Assembly: GCF_000167355.1 (NCBI RefSeq)
Contig: NZ_AAEW02000010.1
Span: 62,001 to 126,000 of the forward strand
Length of the DNA: 64,000 bases
Source of the DNA: Desulfuromonas acetoxidans DSM 684
GTDB lineage: Bacteria; Desulfobacterota; Desulfuromonadia; Desulfuromonadales; Desulfuromonadaceae
Reading direction: 5' to 3'
In this document: piece after piece, positions 52,352 to 62,240 of the stretch
Layout: each line of letters opens with the position of its first letter
How positions within the stretch are numbered: position 1 is the first letter of the stretch
The notes under the pieces: model-generated
The model's input: the letters and a program-made list of their open reading frames with translations, nothing else
Databases searched by the model: none
What the model was told of the DNA's origin: nothing
Translations under genes and position numbers: made by a program

Positions 52352-54280
52352 TCAGGCACAAAATCGGTTTTCCGGTAATTTCCAGGCAACGCGTTCGTCA
52401 CCACGGCGGATGGTGTATTGCCGTTCGTCAAAATGGTCGAGCAGGGCTTTTGTTTGCTTTCTGGCGCTGCCGAGAATGTCGCGAAATTCGGCGAGTGTCA
52501 GGGCGCTGTGGTCTGCAAAGTGTTGTTGCAGCGCCAGCAGACTTTTTTGGTAAATCTCTTGATGAAAGATCGTTTCTTCGTTGAGACGTACGAGAACGCC
52601 GGTTCCCAAAAGGTAAGCCAGATATTCTTCTGCCTCAGTTATGGGGAAGTTCAGGTTGTCGAGCACTTCGGACCAAATTGGGGTTTGGGTTCCTGCACTG
52701 ATGTATATCTCGACGATCTGCTGAATTTTCTGACGCTGATTTTCAGTGGGTGTAGGCGAGAATCCGGCATTCTTAATCCATTCTCCGATCTGTTCGAGTT
52801 TTGCCGTTTCTGAAAGGGTATTGAGTAATTGGTCAAAGCCCTTGAGCGCAAGCTTGGCAGGGAGAACACTTTTGAGCGTTGCTCGTGGAATCCCCGGCAA
52901 CAATGGATTGTTCTGATGATAGTTGTAGACTTCTTTGGCTAGACGGATCTGCCAGGAGCGTTCCGTTTCGTACGACAGCCATTGATTGCCGAGCAATGTC
53001 ACCTTTTTTTCCTGCTGTAATGTCTCCAGTAGCTCCGTTACGCGTTCCCTGCCAAGGCCTGAGACTGTTTCAAGCTCTTTTTGCTTCATGGGGCCCAAAG
53101 AGGTAACTTTTTGAAACAGAAACGCTTTTTCTCCCGATTCAAGCTCGGCCAAAGCTTCAATGATTTCTTCGCGAAAACGACGGTGTTTGACAGGCTTGGC
53201 ATCAAGTACTTTGCCTCCACCTATTGTGGTCATCGGGGAATAGGAGCGGATGATGAAACGGTCTTCGCGGTGGGCCACCAGGGGACGCTCCAGATGAATC
53301 TGGGCGACGACGCTCTCTCCGGGCTTAAGTTCATCGCGATCAAGCAGGGCGACCAGGCCAACGACCCGTGCTGTCCCCAGGTAGACATGTACCGGGGCAC
53401 GAAATTTAAGGGGCCGCGAGGCGCTTTCCAGCAATGACAGGCGTACATCGATACGTTGCGTCTGCTCAAAGACGCCTGGTGAACAGATCACCGAACCGCG
53501 CTCCAGCTTGGATCGGTCAAGACCCGCAAGGTTGAGGGCAACGCGTTGTCCCGCAAACGCTTTGTCAACTCTTTGGCCATGCACCTGAACTTCACGGACA
53601 CGGATAGTGTCGCCGGCAGGAAGAGCATCGACACTGTCTCCAGCGTGAATCTCACCTGAAAGTAAGGTGCCGGTAATCACAGTGCCGAATCCATCGACGG
53701 TAAAGTGACGATCTACCGGCAGGCGCAACAGGCCGTCGCAGTTTTTTGCAGGTAACTCTTCAATGGTTTTCTGAATGGTGTGGCGCAGTGCGTCAATTCC
53801 TGATCCGCTGACAGAGGAGACGCGGCGAATGGGAGACTTGTGTAAAAATGTGCCTCTGACTTTTTCGCGAATCTCTTCCTCGACAAGCTCGATCCAATCT
53901 TCCTCAGCCAGATCACACTTGTTCAAAACGATAATGCCGCGGCGAATTTGTAACAATTCGAGTATCTCAAGATGTTCATGGGTCTGCGGCATCATCCCTT
54001 CCATGACGTCGATAACCAGCAACACCAGGTCGATACCGCCAATGCCAGCCAACATGTTGCTGATAAAACGTTCATGGCCGGGAACATCTACGACACCGGC
54101 GACTTGGCCGTTGGGTAAGGTAAAAGGGGCAAAGCCGAGGGTGATGGAGATCCCTCGTTTTTTTTCTTCCTGAAGACGGTCTGTCTCTGAACCGGTGAGA
54201 GCATGAATCAACGCGGTTTTCCCATGATCTACATGGCCGGCAGTCCCGATGATGGCGTGACGATCTTTGGATGCGTTCAT
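52352..54280 (-). CDS. selB: Selenocysteine-specific elongation factor SelB
   Basis: A 642-residue protein. GTPase motifs: GTAGHVDHGKTAL (P-loop), DVPGHERF (G3) and NKCDLAEE (G4). EF-Tu-like domains II/III/IV follow, then C-terminal winged helices that bind the bSECIS RNA (LAEFRDILGSARKQTKALLDHFDE near the end). It delivers Sec-tRNA to UGA codons with a SECIS hairpin. It lies about 180 bases downstream of tRNA-Sec and 75 bases upstream of ackA, the right place to serve the Sec codons of grdA and the protein-B gene in this region. Confidence 0.96.
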   Translation of the reverse strand: MNASKDRHAIIGTAGHVDHGKTALIHALTGSETDRLQEEKKRGISITLGFAPFTLPNGQVAGVVDVPGHERFISNMLAGIGGIDLVLLVIDVMEGMMPQTHEHLEILELLQIRRGIIVLNKCDLAEEDWIELVEEEIREKVRGTFLHKSPIRRVSSVSGSGIDALRHTIQKTIEELPAKNCDGLLRLPVDRHFTVDGFGTVITGTLLSGEIHAGDSVDALPAGDTIRVREVQVHGQRVDKAFAGQRVALNLAGLDRSKLERGSVICSPGVFEQTQRIDVRLSLLESASRPLKFRAPVHVYLGTARVVGLVALLDRDELKPGESVVAQIHLERPLVAHREDRFIIRSYSPMTTIGGGKVLDAKPVKHRRFREEIIEALAELESGEKAFLFQKVTSLGPMKQKELETVSGLGRERVTELLETLQQEKKVTLLGNQWLSYETERSWQIRLAKEVYNYHQNNPLLPGIPRATLKSVLPAKLALKGFDQLLNTLSETAKLEQIGEWIKNAGFSPTPTENQRQKIQQIVEIYISAGTQTPIWSEVLDNLNFPITEAEEYLAYLLGTGVLVRLNEETIFHQEIYQKSLLALQQHFADHSALTLAEFRDILGSARKQTKALLDHFDERQYTIRRGDERVAWKLPENRFCA

Positions 54281-54457
54281 GGGCAGAGTCCGTTTCTAGC
54301 CTCTTGGCTCTGTGGCGGTTGTATGTTCCGTTGAGGGATGAACATAAACAGGATATGACGCGTGTAATCTCTTTTGATCATGGTCATCCCTTTGCTCGGT
54401 TGGTGTGGTTGTAACCACCGCCATTTCTCTCAATACGCGATTTCTTTCCACTGATAT

Positions 54458-54553
54458 TGGCGGGAGTAGATGGGAATCGAACCCACCGGGGATGGGATGC
54501 ACCCCCCATCGGCTTTGAAGGCCGTGAGCGCCACCAGGTTACTAGCTACTCCC
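54458..54553 (-). tRNA. selC: tRNA-Sec (anticodon UCA)
   Basis: A 96-base gene including an encoded CCA (54458-54460). Acceptor stem of eight pairs, GGGAGTAG with CTACTCCC, longer than the usual seven, as in tRNA-Sec. The anticodon arm CGGC-CTTCAAA-GCCG gives anticodon UCA, which reads UGA. A long variable arm (GATGGGGGG-TGCA-TCCCATC type) and a T arm GGTGGGTTCGATTCCCATC follow. Size and shape fit bacterial tRNA-Sec. It precedes selB on the same strand. Confidence 0.96.
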
Positions 54554-54900
54554 TCATGCGTTGCTTTCTTACGTTTTTTTCACGCCACTGATCGTCTGAA
54601 TGTCCTTGAGATCATGGCTGCTTGTTGAAGATTAAAGATAGCAAGGGGGGTGCCAATGCCATTTCACAGGTATAAGTATTGATAATAATAGGAGAAATGA
54701 TATTTGACGTAGTGATGGATCGGGAGGTAAAGGGTATAGCCTGCGCTATGACAAAGAAGATGTGATGGAGGCATAGTTCCATGAAAACAGTATGTTAGCG
54801 CGTTATAGGACACGCTATAGATCATAGTGTTTTCTATGGCGTTTTCCTGGCGTCGACCGCTTGGTATGGTTTCAATGGAGAATAGCTGTGTCGCAGAGAC
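54554..54900. other. Region between tRNA-Sec and the transporter terminator
   Basis: About 350 bases upstream of tRNA-Sec, on the minus strand. It should hold the promoter for selC-selB; no strong consensus is obvious. A short imperfect inverted repeat built on CTATAG/CTATGG lies near 54800-54840. No gene is seen. Confidence 0.45.
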
Positions 54901-54940
54901 AAAAAAAGCGCCTCCACGACAGGTCGTGATGGCGCTTTTT
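54901..54940. terminator. Terminator after the BCCT transporter gene
   Basis: AAAAAGCGCC pairs with GGCGCTTTTT, and CACGAC with GTCGTG inside, separated by a small bulge. Runs of A and T on both sides. It lies 47 bases after the transporter stop and probably marks the end of the reductase operon. Confidence 0.85.
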
Positions 54941-54986
54941 CTGATTACGATAGCATTGAACCCTTGAGGGCTTGAAGCCGCTTTTC

Positions 54987-56534
54987 TTAGGGTTCAGTCA
55001 CCTTTTTAGGGGAAGGAACGTGTAGTTCTCTAACCCTCTCATCAACAGGAAGTTTCTCTTCTTTGAGTGCTTTCAACAGTGACACACAGGCTGCGAGCAT
55101 GATGAGTATAAAAGGGAATGCGGCAGCCACCGAAATTGTCTGCAGCGGTTTTAACCCTCCGGCAAGCAATAGTACGGCTGCCAGCGCAGATTGAACCAGT
55201 CCCCAGAAAATTTTCTTTTGGTTTGAGGGGTTCAGGTCTCCACCACTGGTAAACATACCCAGAACAAACGTGGCAGAGTTAGCCGAAGTAATGAAAAAGG
55301 TGCAGAGCAAAACGATGGCGACCATCGACAGTATCCAGCCCAGCGGATACTTTGCCATGACAACAAACAGGGCAGATTCAGGAGCGCCGGCCAGTCTGGC
55401 CAGTTGCTCCAGTCCCAGTGAGTCCATCAAATTCAGGCCAAGAGTTCCGAATACGGCAAACCACAGAAATGATGCCATCGCTGGAGCGACCGTCACACCG
55501 ATAATGAACTCCCGGATGGTGCGTCCTTTGGAAATGCGTGCGATAAATGAACCGACAAAGGGAGCCCAGGCGATCCACCATGCCCAATAAAAAACGGTCC
55601 AACCGTTGACCCAGGAATTGTCGCCATAGGCTTTGATATTAAAACTGCCTTGAATGAAAGTGCTGATATAGCCGCCAAATCCCGAAAACAACGCGTTAAG
55701 AATCTTAACCTTCGGACCGACCAAAAAGGCCAGGATGATAAAGGTTGCAGCTAAAAACAGGTTGATATCACCAAGGACTTTAATCCCTTTGTTTACACCA
55801 CTGACAGCAGTCCAGATGAAAATAACGGTAACGACCGCAATAATGATCAGGGCAACCGTGTTGTTTTCAGGGATTTTGAACAGTGAATTAAATCCACTGT
55901 TAATCTGTAGCGTGCCCAGACCCAGCGAGGTGGCGACTCCGGCCACTGTTGCGAAAACAGCCAAAGTATCGACAGTTTTACCGATAGGACCACGAACTCC
56001 CTTTTCACCAATTAACGGCAGGAAAAGACTGCTGATCAGGCCAGGTGCACCTTTTCTAAACTGAAAATAGGCCAGTGCCAGACCGATAATGCTGTAGTTG
56101 GCCCAAGGGTGGAAGCCCCAGTGTTTAAACGATGCTCTCATGGCAAACGCTGCTGCTTCGGGAGAGCCGGGCTTCAGTCCCGGCGGGGCAGCCAGGTGGG
56201 AAATTGGCTCGGCAACTCCCCAGAATACCAGGCCGATTCCCATGCCGGCGCCAAAGAGCATGGCAAACCAGGAAGAGGTGCTGAATTCCGGTTTTGAGTC
56301 ATCGGCTCCCAATTTGATCGAGCCGTATTTACTGAAGGCCAGCATCATGGCAAAGACCACGAAAATAAACATGGAGGCCAGATAGGCCCAGCCGAAGTTG
56401 TTTGTTAAAAAGGCGAGCAGGTTATTGCCGAATGCTGAAAAATGTTCCTGTGCTGCGATACCCCACGCAAGAATCACTACGACAATTCCTACGGAAGCAT
56501 AAAATACTGTATTATCTTTTTTTCCATCAGCCAT
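54987..56534 (-). CDS. BCCT-family transporter, probable glycine betaine importer
   Basis: A 515-residue protein with about twelve TM segments. The glycine-rich substrate/sodium loop GMGIGLVFWGVAEPI is seen at about residues 97-111. The aromatic box region FYWAWWIAWAPFVGSFIARIS (about 316-336) forms the quaternary-amine cage in BetP-like carriers. BCCT proteins import betaine, choline, carnitine or DMSP. As the last gene of the reductase operon, 147 bases after the protein-B gene, it most probably brings in the reductase substrate, which argues for betaine. GGAG precedes the ATG. Confidence 0.92.
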   Translation of the reverse strand: MADGKKDNTVFYASVGIVVVILAWGIAAQEHFSAFGNNLLAFLTNNFGWAYLASMFIFVVFAMMLAFSKYGSIKLGADDSKPEFSTSSWFAMLFGAGMGIGLVFWGVAEPISHLAAPPGLKPGSPEAAAFAMRASFKHWGFHPWANYSIIGLALAYFQFRKGAPGLISSLFLPLIGEKGVRGPIGKTVDTLAVFATVAGVATSLGLGTLQINSGFNSLFKIPENNTVALIIIAVVTVIFIWTAVSGVNKGIKVLGDINLFLAATFIILAFLVGPKVKILNALFSGFGGYISTFIQGSFNIKAYGDNSWVNGWTVFYWAWWIAWAPFVGSFIARISKGRTIREFIIGVTVAPAMASFLWFAVFGTLGLNLMDSLGLEQLARLAGAPESALFVVMAKYPLGWILSMVAIVLLCTFFITSANSATFVLGMFTSGGDLNPSNQKKIFWGLVQSALAAVLLLAGGLKPLQTISVAAAFPFILIMLAACVSLLKALKEEKLPVDERVRELHVPSPKKVTEP

Positions 56535-56616
56535 CTTAAACTCCTGACTTCCCGGCGTTCAGATGCCGGAAGGGTTATTTTATGGTGGTGCATGGAACGT
56601 GAAGCTCTTTGGGCAG

Positions 56617-56661
56617 ATGCCCGATCCAGTGGCATTGGTACACCACCGAATCGGGCATCTT
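56617..56661. other. Intercistronic hairpin between protein-B and transporter genes
   Basis: AGATGCCCGAT pairs with ATCGGGCATCT over 11 bases, with an imperfect inner CAGTGG/CCAC stem. No T run follows on the minus strand, so it may stabilise or attenuate the operon mRNA rather than end it. Confidence 0.65.
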
Positions 56662-56680
56662 TGACGGTTGACTGCTGTTT

Positions 56681-57994
56681 TTAGATTTTGACTTTAAAAA
56701 CAGTTTGCTCTTCGATGTCTTGCGCCAGAGCGTCCAGAGCTACCTCAACCCGGTGACGGCGCAGTTTTAACTGCTCTTCCTGCGAAGTCGCAGGATCACC
56801 GAGAGGATAGGGGATAGAGATTGTCGGAACGATTTTGTTGGCGCCAACGGACTTGGCGACCGGGATCAGGTTACATAGGATAACAACCGGGAAACCTGCT
56901 TTTTCTACTTCTTTGACCATCGTTGCACCGCAACGAGTACAGGTACCTCAAGTGGAGACCATCAGGACAGCATCGACCTGGGCCTCCTTCATGTGGACAA
57001 CAATTTCCTGAGCCATGCGGCGTGCCTCGGCTTCGGTCGTTCCTGTTCCAACGGTTGAGTAGAAGTCTTTGTAGAGTTCGCCGATCTTGCCCTCTTTTTC
57101 AAAAGCGCGCATTACATCGACCGGCATGATGACGTTGGGATCGGCATCGGCCGCCGCCGGGTCAAAACCGGCATGGATGGTTTTAAACACGCCGGACTCC
57201 AGGCGATCCATACCGCTGATATCATACTTACCCCAGCGGGTTGCCGAAGCAGATTGAATCTTGTCCGGGTTATCGACGGGCACAATGCCGCCCGTGTTCA
57301 TCAGGGCAATGCGTGCTTTGGACAGATCAGTAACCGGCTTGGCAATTTCAACCCGGTCCGATTTAGGAATGGGCAGTTCGGTCTGGTAGTTTTCGCCACT
57401 GAGCTTCTTTTGCAACATTTCAACTGCGCGAATGGCGGCTGGGCGAGCTTCTTCAGGCCAGAACTGATGACGAATTCCGCGAGGGAAAAACTCTTCAGCT
57501 GCGGCACGCAGCATGGTTTCACCAGCGAGCAGCTTGTCGCCGATATTGGCCATTTTTTTAATGTCTTTACGCATCTTGGCCGCAATGTGGCCACCCTCAG
57601 CGATGTAGAGTTCTTTTTTGAACATCAGTACACCGGGGTTCTCCACATGCATGGAACTGACGGTTTCAACACCGAATTTCTCTTTGACAGCGCGGCAGAT
57701 GAAACCGCAGGCACTGCCGTAACGACCGGCCTGAAATGCCGGACCGGCGAAGAAGATATCGAACTCGATCCCTTCCAAGCCTTCGAGAATGCGTTTTACC
57801 GCTTCTTCCTGATTGGAACCGATAAAGTTATCACCACAGATGACGGTGTGAGTAACTTCGGCATTTTTGAGCTGCTTGTCGAGTTCCAGAGCGGGACCGA
57901 CAAGACCTTCACGGATTTCCGGTTCGAAATCGGCTTCTGTTTCGCCACCGACACCAGCAAAAAACTGGTTAATGTACAGAACTGCTTTTTTCAT
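56681..57994 (-). CDS. grdH: Substrate-specific protein B selenoprotein subunit (betaine/glycine reductase), in-frame UGA
   Basis: A 437-residue protein when the TGA at 56948-56950 (codon 349) is read as Sec; an ORF call would split it into 348- and 79-residue pieces. The motif MVSTUGTCTRCGATMVKEVE is that of GrdB/GrdF/GrdH. Protein B binds the substrate amine as a Schiff base on the pyruvoyl subunit, and its Sec helps transfer the carboxymethyl group to protein A. Which of glycine (GrdB), sarcosine (GrdF) or betaine (GrdH) it serves is inferred: the adjoining BCCT transporter favours betaine. AGGAAAAGCT precedes the ATG. Its subunit partner is encoded 36 bases upstream. Confidence 0.9.
56921..56950 (-). 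promoter_or_regulatory. UGA(Sec) codon and bSECIS-type hairpin in the protein-B gene
   Basis: The UGA at 56948-56950 is followed 12 bases later by CGTTGC-GGT-GCAACG, a perfect six-pair stem with GG in the loop. Spacing and loop guanines fit a bacterial SECIS recognised by SelB. Confidence 0.75.
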
Positions 57995-58030
57995 AGCTTT
58001 TCCTCCATGGGGTGAAAAAGGGGGAGTTAT

Positions 58031-59359
58031 TTAAAATTCCGTCATGGTTTTTGGAGACCAGCCAGAGACTTGATCACCGCAGAACATGGCGTTGTTTTCC
58101 ATGATGATGGAGCCGTCCTCTTTTACGGAAGAACCGAGGATCTCATCGCCACTCCAACCACCGGAGAGGCCATCTCTGGACAACGCTTCCAGTTCGCCGA
58201 TGACACGCTCCATGGCGGGCAGACGGATCAGCTGGGAGACGTTGCCGCAGGAAACAATGGCGTTGGCTTTTTCGTCCAGAGCGACCAGCGGCTGGCTCTG
58301 GCCGTCGCGACCGGTACACTCGTTGGTGACACCGACGGTTTTGACTCCGGCATCTTCCAGAGCGACAAAGCAGGCGATGAAGTCGGCATCGGGGTTGCCA
58401 TAGCCTTCTTCCGCCAGGATCGCGCCATCAGCACCCAGAGATTTGGCGATCTGGGCGACGTACAGGGCAGAACGCTCTTTTTGCTCCAGGGAAACGTTGA
58501 GGTTGGACATGATGACGCCGAGGAAGTTGACGCTTTTGCCGTGCTCTTTGTAGAGCTCTTTGATGGTCGGGTTGTTCTGGAAATCATAGGTTGACCATTT
58601 GGATGAGCAGGGCATAAACGAACCGGAGATCAACGCACCGTCAATGATCTCGTTGGGATGCATCAGGGTCGGCAGGTAGTTGTTCATATCCCAGCCGTAG
58701 ACCAGATCGTTGTAGCCGTCTTCTTCCATCTGGGATTGACCCTGCAACACATAAACCACGGAGGGCAGAGCGTTGACTTCGGCGCTACGTTTGGTGATGG
58801 CATCCAGTTCGTATTCTTCAATGTCGTCCGGTTGCAGCTCTTTGACCGCGTTGCCGAGATACTCGGCCAAACGGTGCGCTCCCCAACGTAATGCCCGGTT
58901 TTTCTTTTGTTGCTCATGGCGCTCAAATTCCTCATCGGTGTCGGCAACCAGGCAGATATTGATCAAGCCGGAGAACAGGCTGTATTTGGCGCCTTCGCCG
59001 GACATGTCGATGAGGCCATCGCCGAAGCTGCCCCAGTGCTCGCCAACTGCCAGCACGCTGCAGCCTTTCAGAGCATGGGTGCGGCCTTCGCCGACAGGGT
59101 GGACTTCGCCGGTGACGCCGGGGAATAGGGGGTGGTCTGCATTGACACGGCAGCGAGGCTCAATGGCTTCTTTGACCGGAACAATGCGAATGCTCTCACC
59201 TGGTTTGGCGATCTCGATATCGCACGTGGTGATATGCTCATCTTCTTTGATGTAATCGATAGCCGCTTGCTTATCGATGATCAAAGTACCGTTGGAAAAC
59301 GATGTCTCTGTGCCGAAGCACACATCCTTTACATGGAAATTACCAATTTCTAGTTTCAC
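58031..59359 (-). CDS. grdI: Substrate-specific protein B proprotein (pyruvoyl subunits)
   Basis: A 442-residue GrdE/GrdG/GrdI-type proprotein counted from the GTG at 59359 (VKLEIGNFHVKDV), nine bases after GAGGAG; the ATG at 59377 lies ahead of that signal. Family motifs: GRTHALKGCSVLAVGEHWG, YVLQGQSQMEEDGYNDLVYG, AEEGYGNPDADF and TNECTGRDGQSQPLV. The family is cut at an internal Cys to give two subunits, one with an N-terminal pyruvoyl group. The Cys in GSFMPCSSK (about residue 251) lies at the expected halfway point, an inference from position. Precedes the protein-B selenoprotein gene by 36 bases. Confidence 0.88.
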   Translation of the reverse strand: MKLEIGNFHVKDVCFGTETSFSNGTLIIDKQAAIDYIKEDEHITTCDIEIAKPGESIRIVPVKEAIEPRCRVNADHPLFPGVTGEVHPVGEGRTHALKGCSVLAVGEHWGSFGDGLIDMSGEGAKYSLFSGLINICLVADTDEEFERHEQQKKNRALRWGAHRLAEYLGNAVKELQPDDIEEYELDAITKRSAEVNALPSVVYVLQGQSQMEEDGYNDLVYGWDMNNYLPTLMHPNEIIDGALISGSFMPCSSKWSTYDFQNNPTIKELYKEHGKSVNFLGVIMSNLNVSLEQKERSALYVAQIAKSLGADGAILAEEGYGNPDADFIACFVALEDAGVKTVGVTNECTGRDGQSQPLVALDEKANAIVSCGNVSQLIRLPAMERVIGELEALSRDGLSGGWSGDEILGSSVKEDGSIIMENNAMFCGDQVSGWSPKTMTEF

Positions 59360-59418
59360 TTTTCGGGCTCCTCTCATAGTTTTGGTCTGACGAAAAACGA
59401 TTCAGTGGGGCGTATGTT

Positions 59419-60591
59419 CTAAGCGCCCATCAGTCCTTTTTCCTGCAGAATCGCTTTGGCCTGTTCCACCTTCTGGTCGTTGACGAGAACGATAGGTCCG
59501 GTGCATCCCATGCCACTTTCGCCGTATATCCCGGCACTCCAAAGAACCTGCACCGCATCATCAAGGTCCATGATGTCAATGCCCGAAATCGAGCTGGTGA
59601 CGATCTCTTTGGGGGGAGCCGCGACCTCTGTTACCGGTTCACTGTTCTTCTTACTGTCTTTGTCCAAGCTGTCCAAAATGGCATCAAGCTTTGCCGCTTT
59701 TGCTTGGGAAAATTCCTGTTTGCAGATCTCGGCCAGACCGCCAAGAGCCAGGCTGGCCCCATAGCGGATGGCATTAGCGACCACGGGAATCCCTGAGGCT
59801 CTCGACAGGATCAGAATGTTGCGCTGATACCCTTCGCCGATGCCGGGACCGTAACCACTGCCGAGGGCCTCATAGCTGCCCCCTGTGGTGTATGACGAGA
59901 ACGTTTTCATCAGGATGTTTCCGGTCAACGAATCGGTCACCATGACGTCCACGGTTCCGGTGAGCAGGTCGTTGCCCCGCATCACCGCACCGCCGTCGGA
60001 ACGCATGGATTCCGAAAAACGCACTGGATAACCGTTGCTGTCGAGCTCTTTCAATGCACGCTCGACCTGGCGAGCCCCATCGACATTCAGAATGCCGACG
60101 CTGGGTTCTTTGATGCCGATTGCCTTGGCGGCAATGATGCCGTTGAGGGCATTTTTAACCATCGCCTTGGCGCGATGTGCCGAGGTGGTACCGGTGGTGG
60201 TTGCCAGCAGCATCTCCTTGCCCGTACCGGGCGTGACCACCCGGCCTACGGTGGAAACACCGATGGGGAAGTTGTAATGCATGGTGACGCACGCTTGCAG
60301 GTAGCCGGAATCGAGTAGCTCATCCATTTTGGCGTGAGCCGCTTCCTCCGAATCGACCTCGACCACCTGTAGATCCGTGTCTGTCTGAGGGCCGATGAGA
60401 ACCACTTCAAAGTTTGCCGCATCGCGTGCGGCAAGTTCGGCACCCCGAACCAGGTTATCGACACCATGTTCGCTGCCTAAAGTTGTGAGTCCCACCTTGA
60501 CTTTGGCGCCAAACTGTCCTGATTCGATGGCTTCGGCGAGGTTAAGAAACGTTTTGCCGATCAGTTGTTTTATTGCTGTATTTTCACTCAT
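59419..60591 (-). CDS. grdD: Glycine/betaine reductase complex protein C, alpha subunit
   Basis: A 390-residue GrdD. It resembles phosphate acyltransferases (PlsX-like): KVKVGLTTLGSEHGVDNLVRG, GTGKEMLLATTTGTTSAH, GGAVMRGNDLLTGTVDVMVTD. The C-terminal IYGESGMGCTGPIVLVND holds the Cys conserved in GrdD, which carries the acetyl thioester in protein C. With GrdC it turns the carboxymethyl group from selenoprotein A into acetyl phosphate. GGGGGTGG precedes the ATG, 11 bases after grdC. Confidence 0.94.
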   Translation of the reverse strand: MSENTAIKQLIGKTFLNLAEAIESGQFGAKVKVGLTTLGSEHGVDNLVRGAELAARDAANFEVVLIGPQTDTDLQVVEVDSEEAAHAKMDELLDSGYLQACVTMHYNFPIGVSTVGRVVTPGTGKEMLLATTTGTTSAHRAKAMVKNALNGIIAAKAIGIKEPSVGILNVDGARQVERALKELDSNGYPVRFSESMRSDGGAVMRGNDLLTGTVDVMVTDSLTGNILMKTFSSYTTGGSYEALGSGYGPGIGEGYQRNILILSRASGIPVVANAIRYGASLALGGLAEICKQEFSQAKAAKLDAILDSLDKDSKKNSEPVTEVAAPPKEIVTSSISGIDIMDLDDAVQVLWSAGIYGESGMGCTGPIVLVNDQKVEQAKAILQEKGLMGA

Positions 60592-60602
60592 GATCCACCC
60601 CC

Positions 60603-62141
60603 TTATTCGCTCAGTAGATGGGAGGCAAAATCTTTCATGGTTTCGGCAATCAAGTTCTTGATTTCATCTTGGGAAACGGCCTGTTGGTCGGAGGCAACCT
60701 GGCCGCTGTTTCTTTCGACGATGATAGAGACACCATCAAAAAGGTTGGTCATGCGGCCCAGGAACAGGCTGCCTTTACCGATGATCATGGTGCGGTTCAG
60801 CTCACCGGTGGTCAGATCCTCACGGGCAAATCCAAGGTAGGGAACGCCTGAGGGAATATGACCCTGAGTCGGTGCCCAGCCGGGCATACCGTTTTTTTGA
60901 ACGAAACCTAACAGCTCGGTGCGCTCCAGCTCCTGGCGCTTGACAGCGAGGGCGGCAATCATCTTGTAATTCGCCTCGGGCACATCACCTGCGCCAGCCG
61001 GCTTGGTGACATCGGGGTTCTGCATTTCAACGGAGTACTTGTCGATGTCGGTGATTTTCAAACCAGCTTTGTCGAGGGGAGCCGTGACCAGTGCAGTAAT
61101 GACCGCCTGGGGGGAAGAACCGGTGCCGACGGTGTGACGACCGACCAGGTCGGTGCGCAGAACAGGGCTGACACCATCGTTGGCGCTGATCAGAACGGCG
61201 AAGCCACCCAGAACATCTTCAAGGACGGGGATCCCTTTTTTGACGTGATCCTTGCCGTTCATTCCGAGTTTGGCGGTGGCGCCACCTGCGACGACAGCGA
61301 CATTACTGTAGATCCCACTTTTGACCAAAGCTGCTGCTTCAACCAGGGCATGCAAAGGAGCAGCACAGAAACCACGGGTATCGGACCCGGTCGCATTGAC
61401 CGCGCCGCACATCTCAGCGATTGATTTCGCGAAGTTACCGCCACCACGCTGGTTCATGTCGCCGCAGGCTTCTTCTGAACATTCGATGACGTACTCAATG
61501 GTGTCCTTTTCAATACCGGAGTTCTCCATCAAGTGACTCAGGGCCAGCGCGCCGGATGCTTTAACCACCAGGTTCTCGTAGATCACGTGGGCGGACAGGT
61601 TCAGGTCGATGTCATGTGCTTTTTTTACACAGCCAACCAGTTGACCCTGGTGATAGATCGCTTCCGCGTGTTCTGCAGTGATGGCGTGTTCGATATTCTT
61701 CAGCTCGACACCTGCACCAAGTTTCTCGACGTCACCGGTAAGCAGGGGATGTTGAGAAATCTTCTCAGTGACGGCGGCAACAAAGTCTTTGCTCAGTTGA
61801 ACGAGGTCGAAGCCATCGGCAATTTTGAGCAGAGCGATAAATTCGTCTTGCGGTAAAATTTCACCGTACTTGCCGGCTCGGGTGGCGTTGGCGATACCAT
61901 TGGCGTACCAGGGCGTTTCGATGGCCCTGAGATCGTCGGGCGTGATGTTCCCGATGTAGGCTTGGTTTGGTGCATAGCTGACAACTTCTTCGTAGCTACG
62001 GATCGAAGCTGAGATGTTTTTGAGATATTCGGAATCCGGATTGATCTGTTTTTCCGACGTCTGGGTTGTCCCGTTGTGGAGGATCATATCCGGGGTGTGA
62101 ACAAGTACATAGCTGGCATGTTTCAATACTGCATTGTCCAT
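60603..62141 (-). CDS. grdC: Glycine/betaine reductase complex protein C, beta subunit
   Basis: A 512-residue GrdC from the ATG at 62141 (MDNAVLKHASYVLV), four bases after AGAGGTGAG; a GTG within that signal at 62150 is in frame but unlikely. It has a thiolase/KAS-III-like fold: ADGFDLVQLSKDFVAAVTEK, YVIECSEEACGDMNQRGG with the probable acetyl-accepting Cys, CGAVNATGSDTRGFCAAPLHA, and HTVGTGSSPQAVITAL. Works with GrdD to release acetyl phosphate. A 14-pair hairpin in the 150-base gap before it may adjust its level relative to grdA. Confidence 0.94.
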   Translation of the reverse strand: MDNAVLKHASYVLVHTPDMILHNGTTQTSEKQINPDSEYLKNISASIRSYEEVVSYAPNQAYIGNITPDDLRAIETPWYANGIANATRAGKYGEILPQDEFIALLKIADGFDLVQLSKDFVAAVTEKISQHPLLTGDVEKLGAGVELKNIEHAITAEHAEAIYHQGQLVGCVKKAHDIDLNLSAHVIYENLVVKASGALALSHLMENSGIEKDTIEYVIECSEEACGDMNQRGGGNFAKSIAEMCGAVNATGSDTRGFCAAPLHALVEAAALVKSGIYSNVAVVAGGATAKLGMNGKDHVKKGIPVLEDVLGGFAVLISANDGVSPVLRTDLVGRHTVGTGSSPQAVITALVTAPLDKAGLKITDIDKYSVEMQNPDVTKPAGAGDVPEANYKMIAALAVKRQELERTELLGFVQKNGMPGWAPTQGHIPSGVPYLGFAREDLTTGELNRTMIIGKGSLFLGRMTNLFDGVSIIVERNSGQVASDQQAVSQDEIKNLIAETMKDFASHLLSE

Positions 62142-62240
62142 AAAACTCACCTCTAGGTTCGTAATTTGGTTGTAGATTCAATTCTTGCTTCGTGAGCGCG
62201 ACCACCAAGGTATCGCTCTTCAGAATTCTCCAACCGGTTA

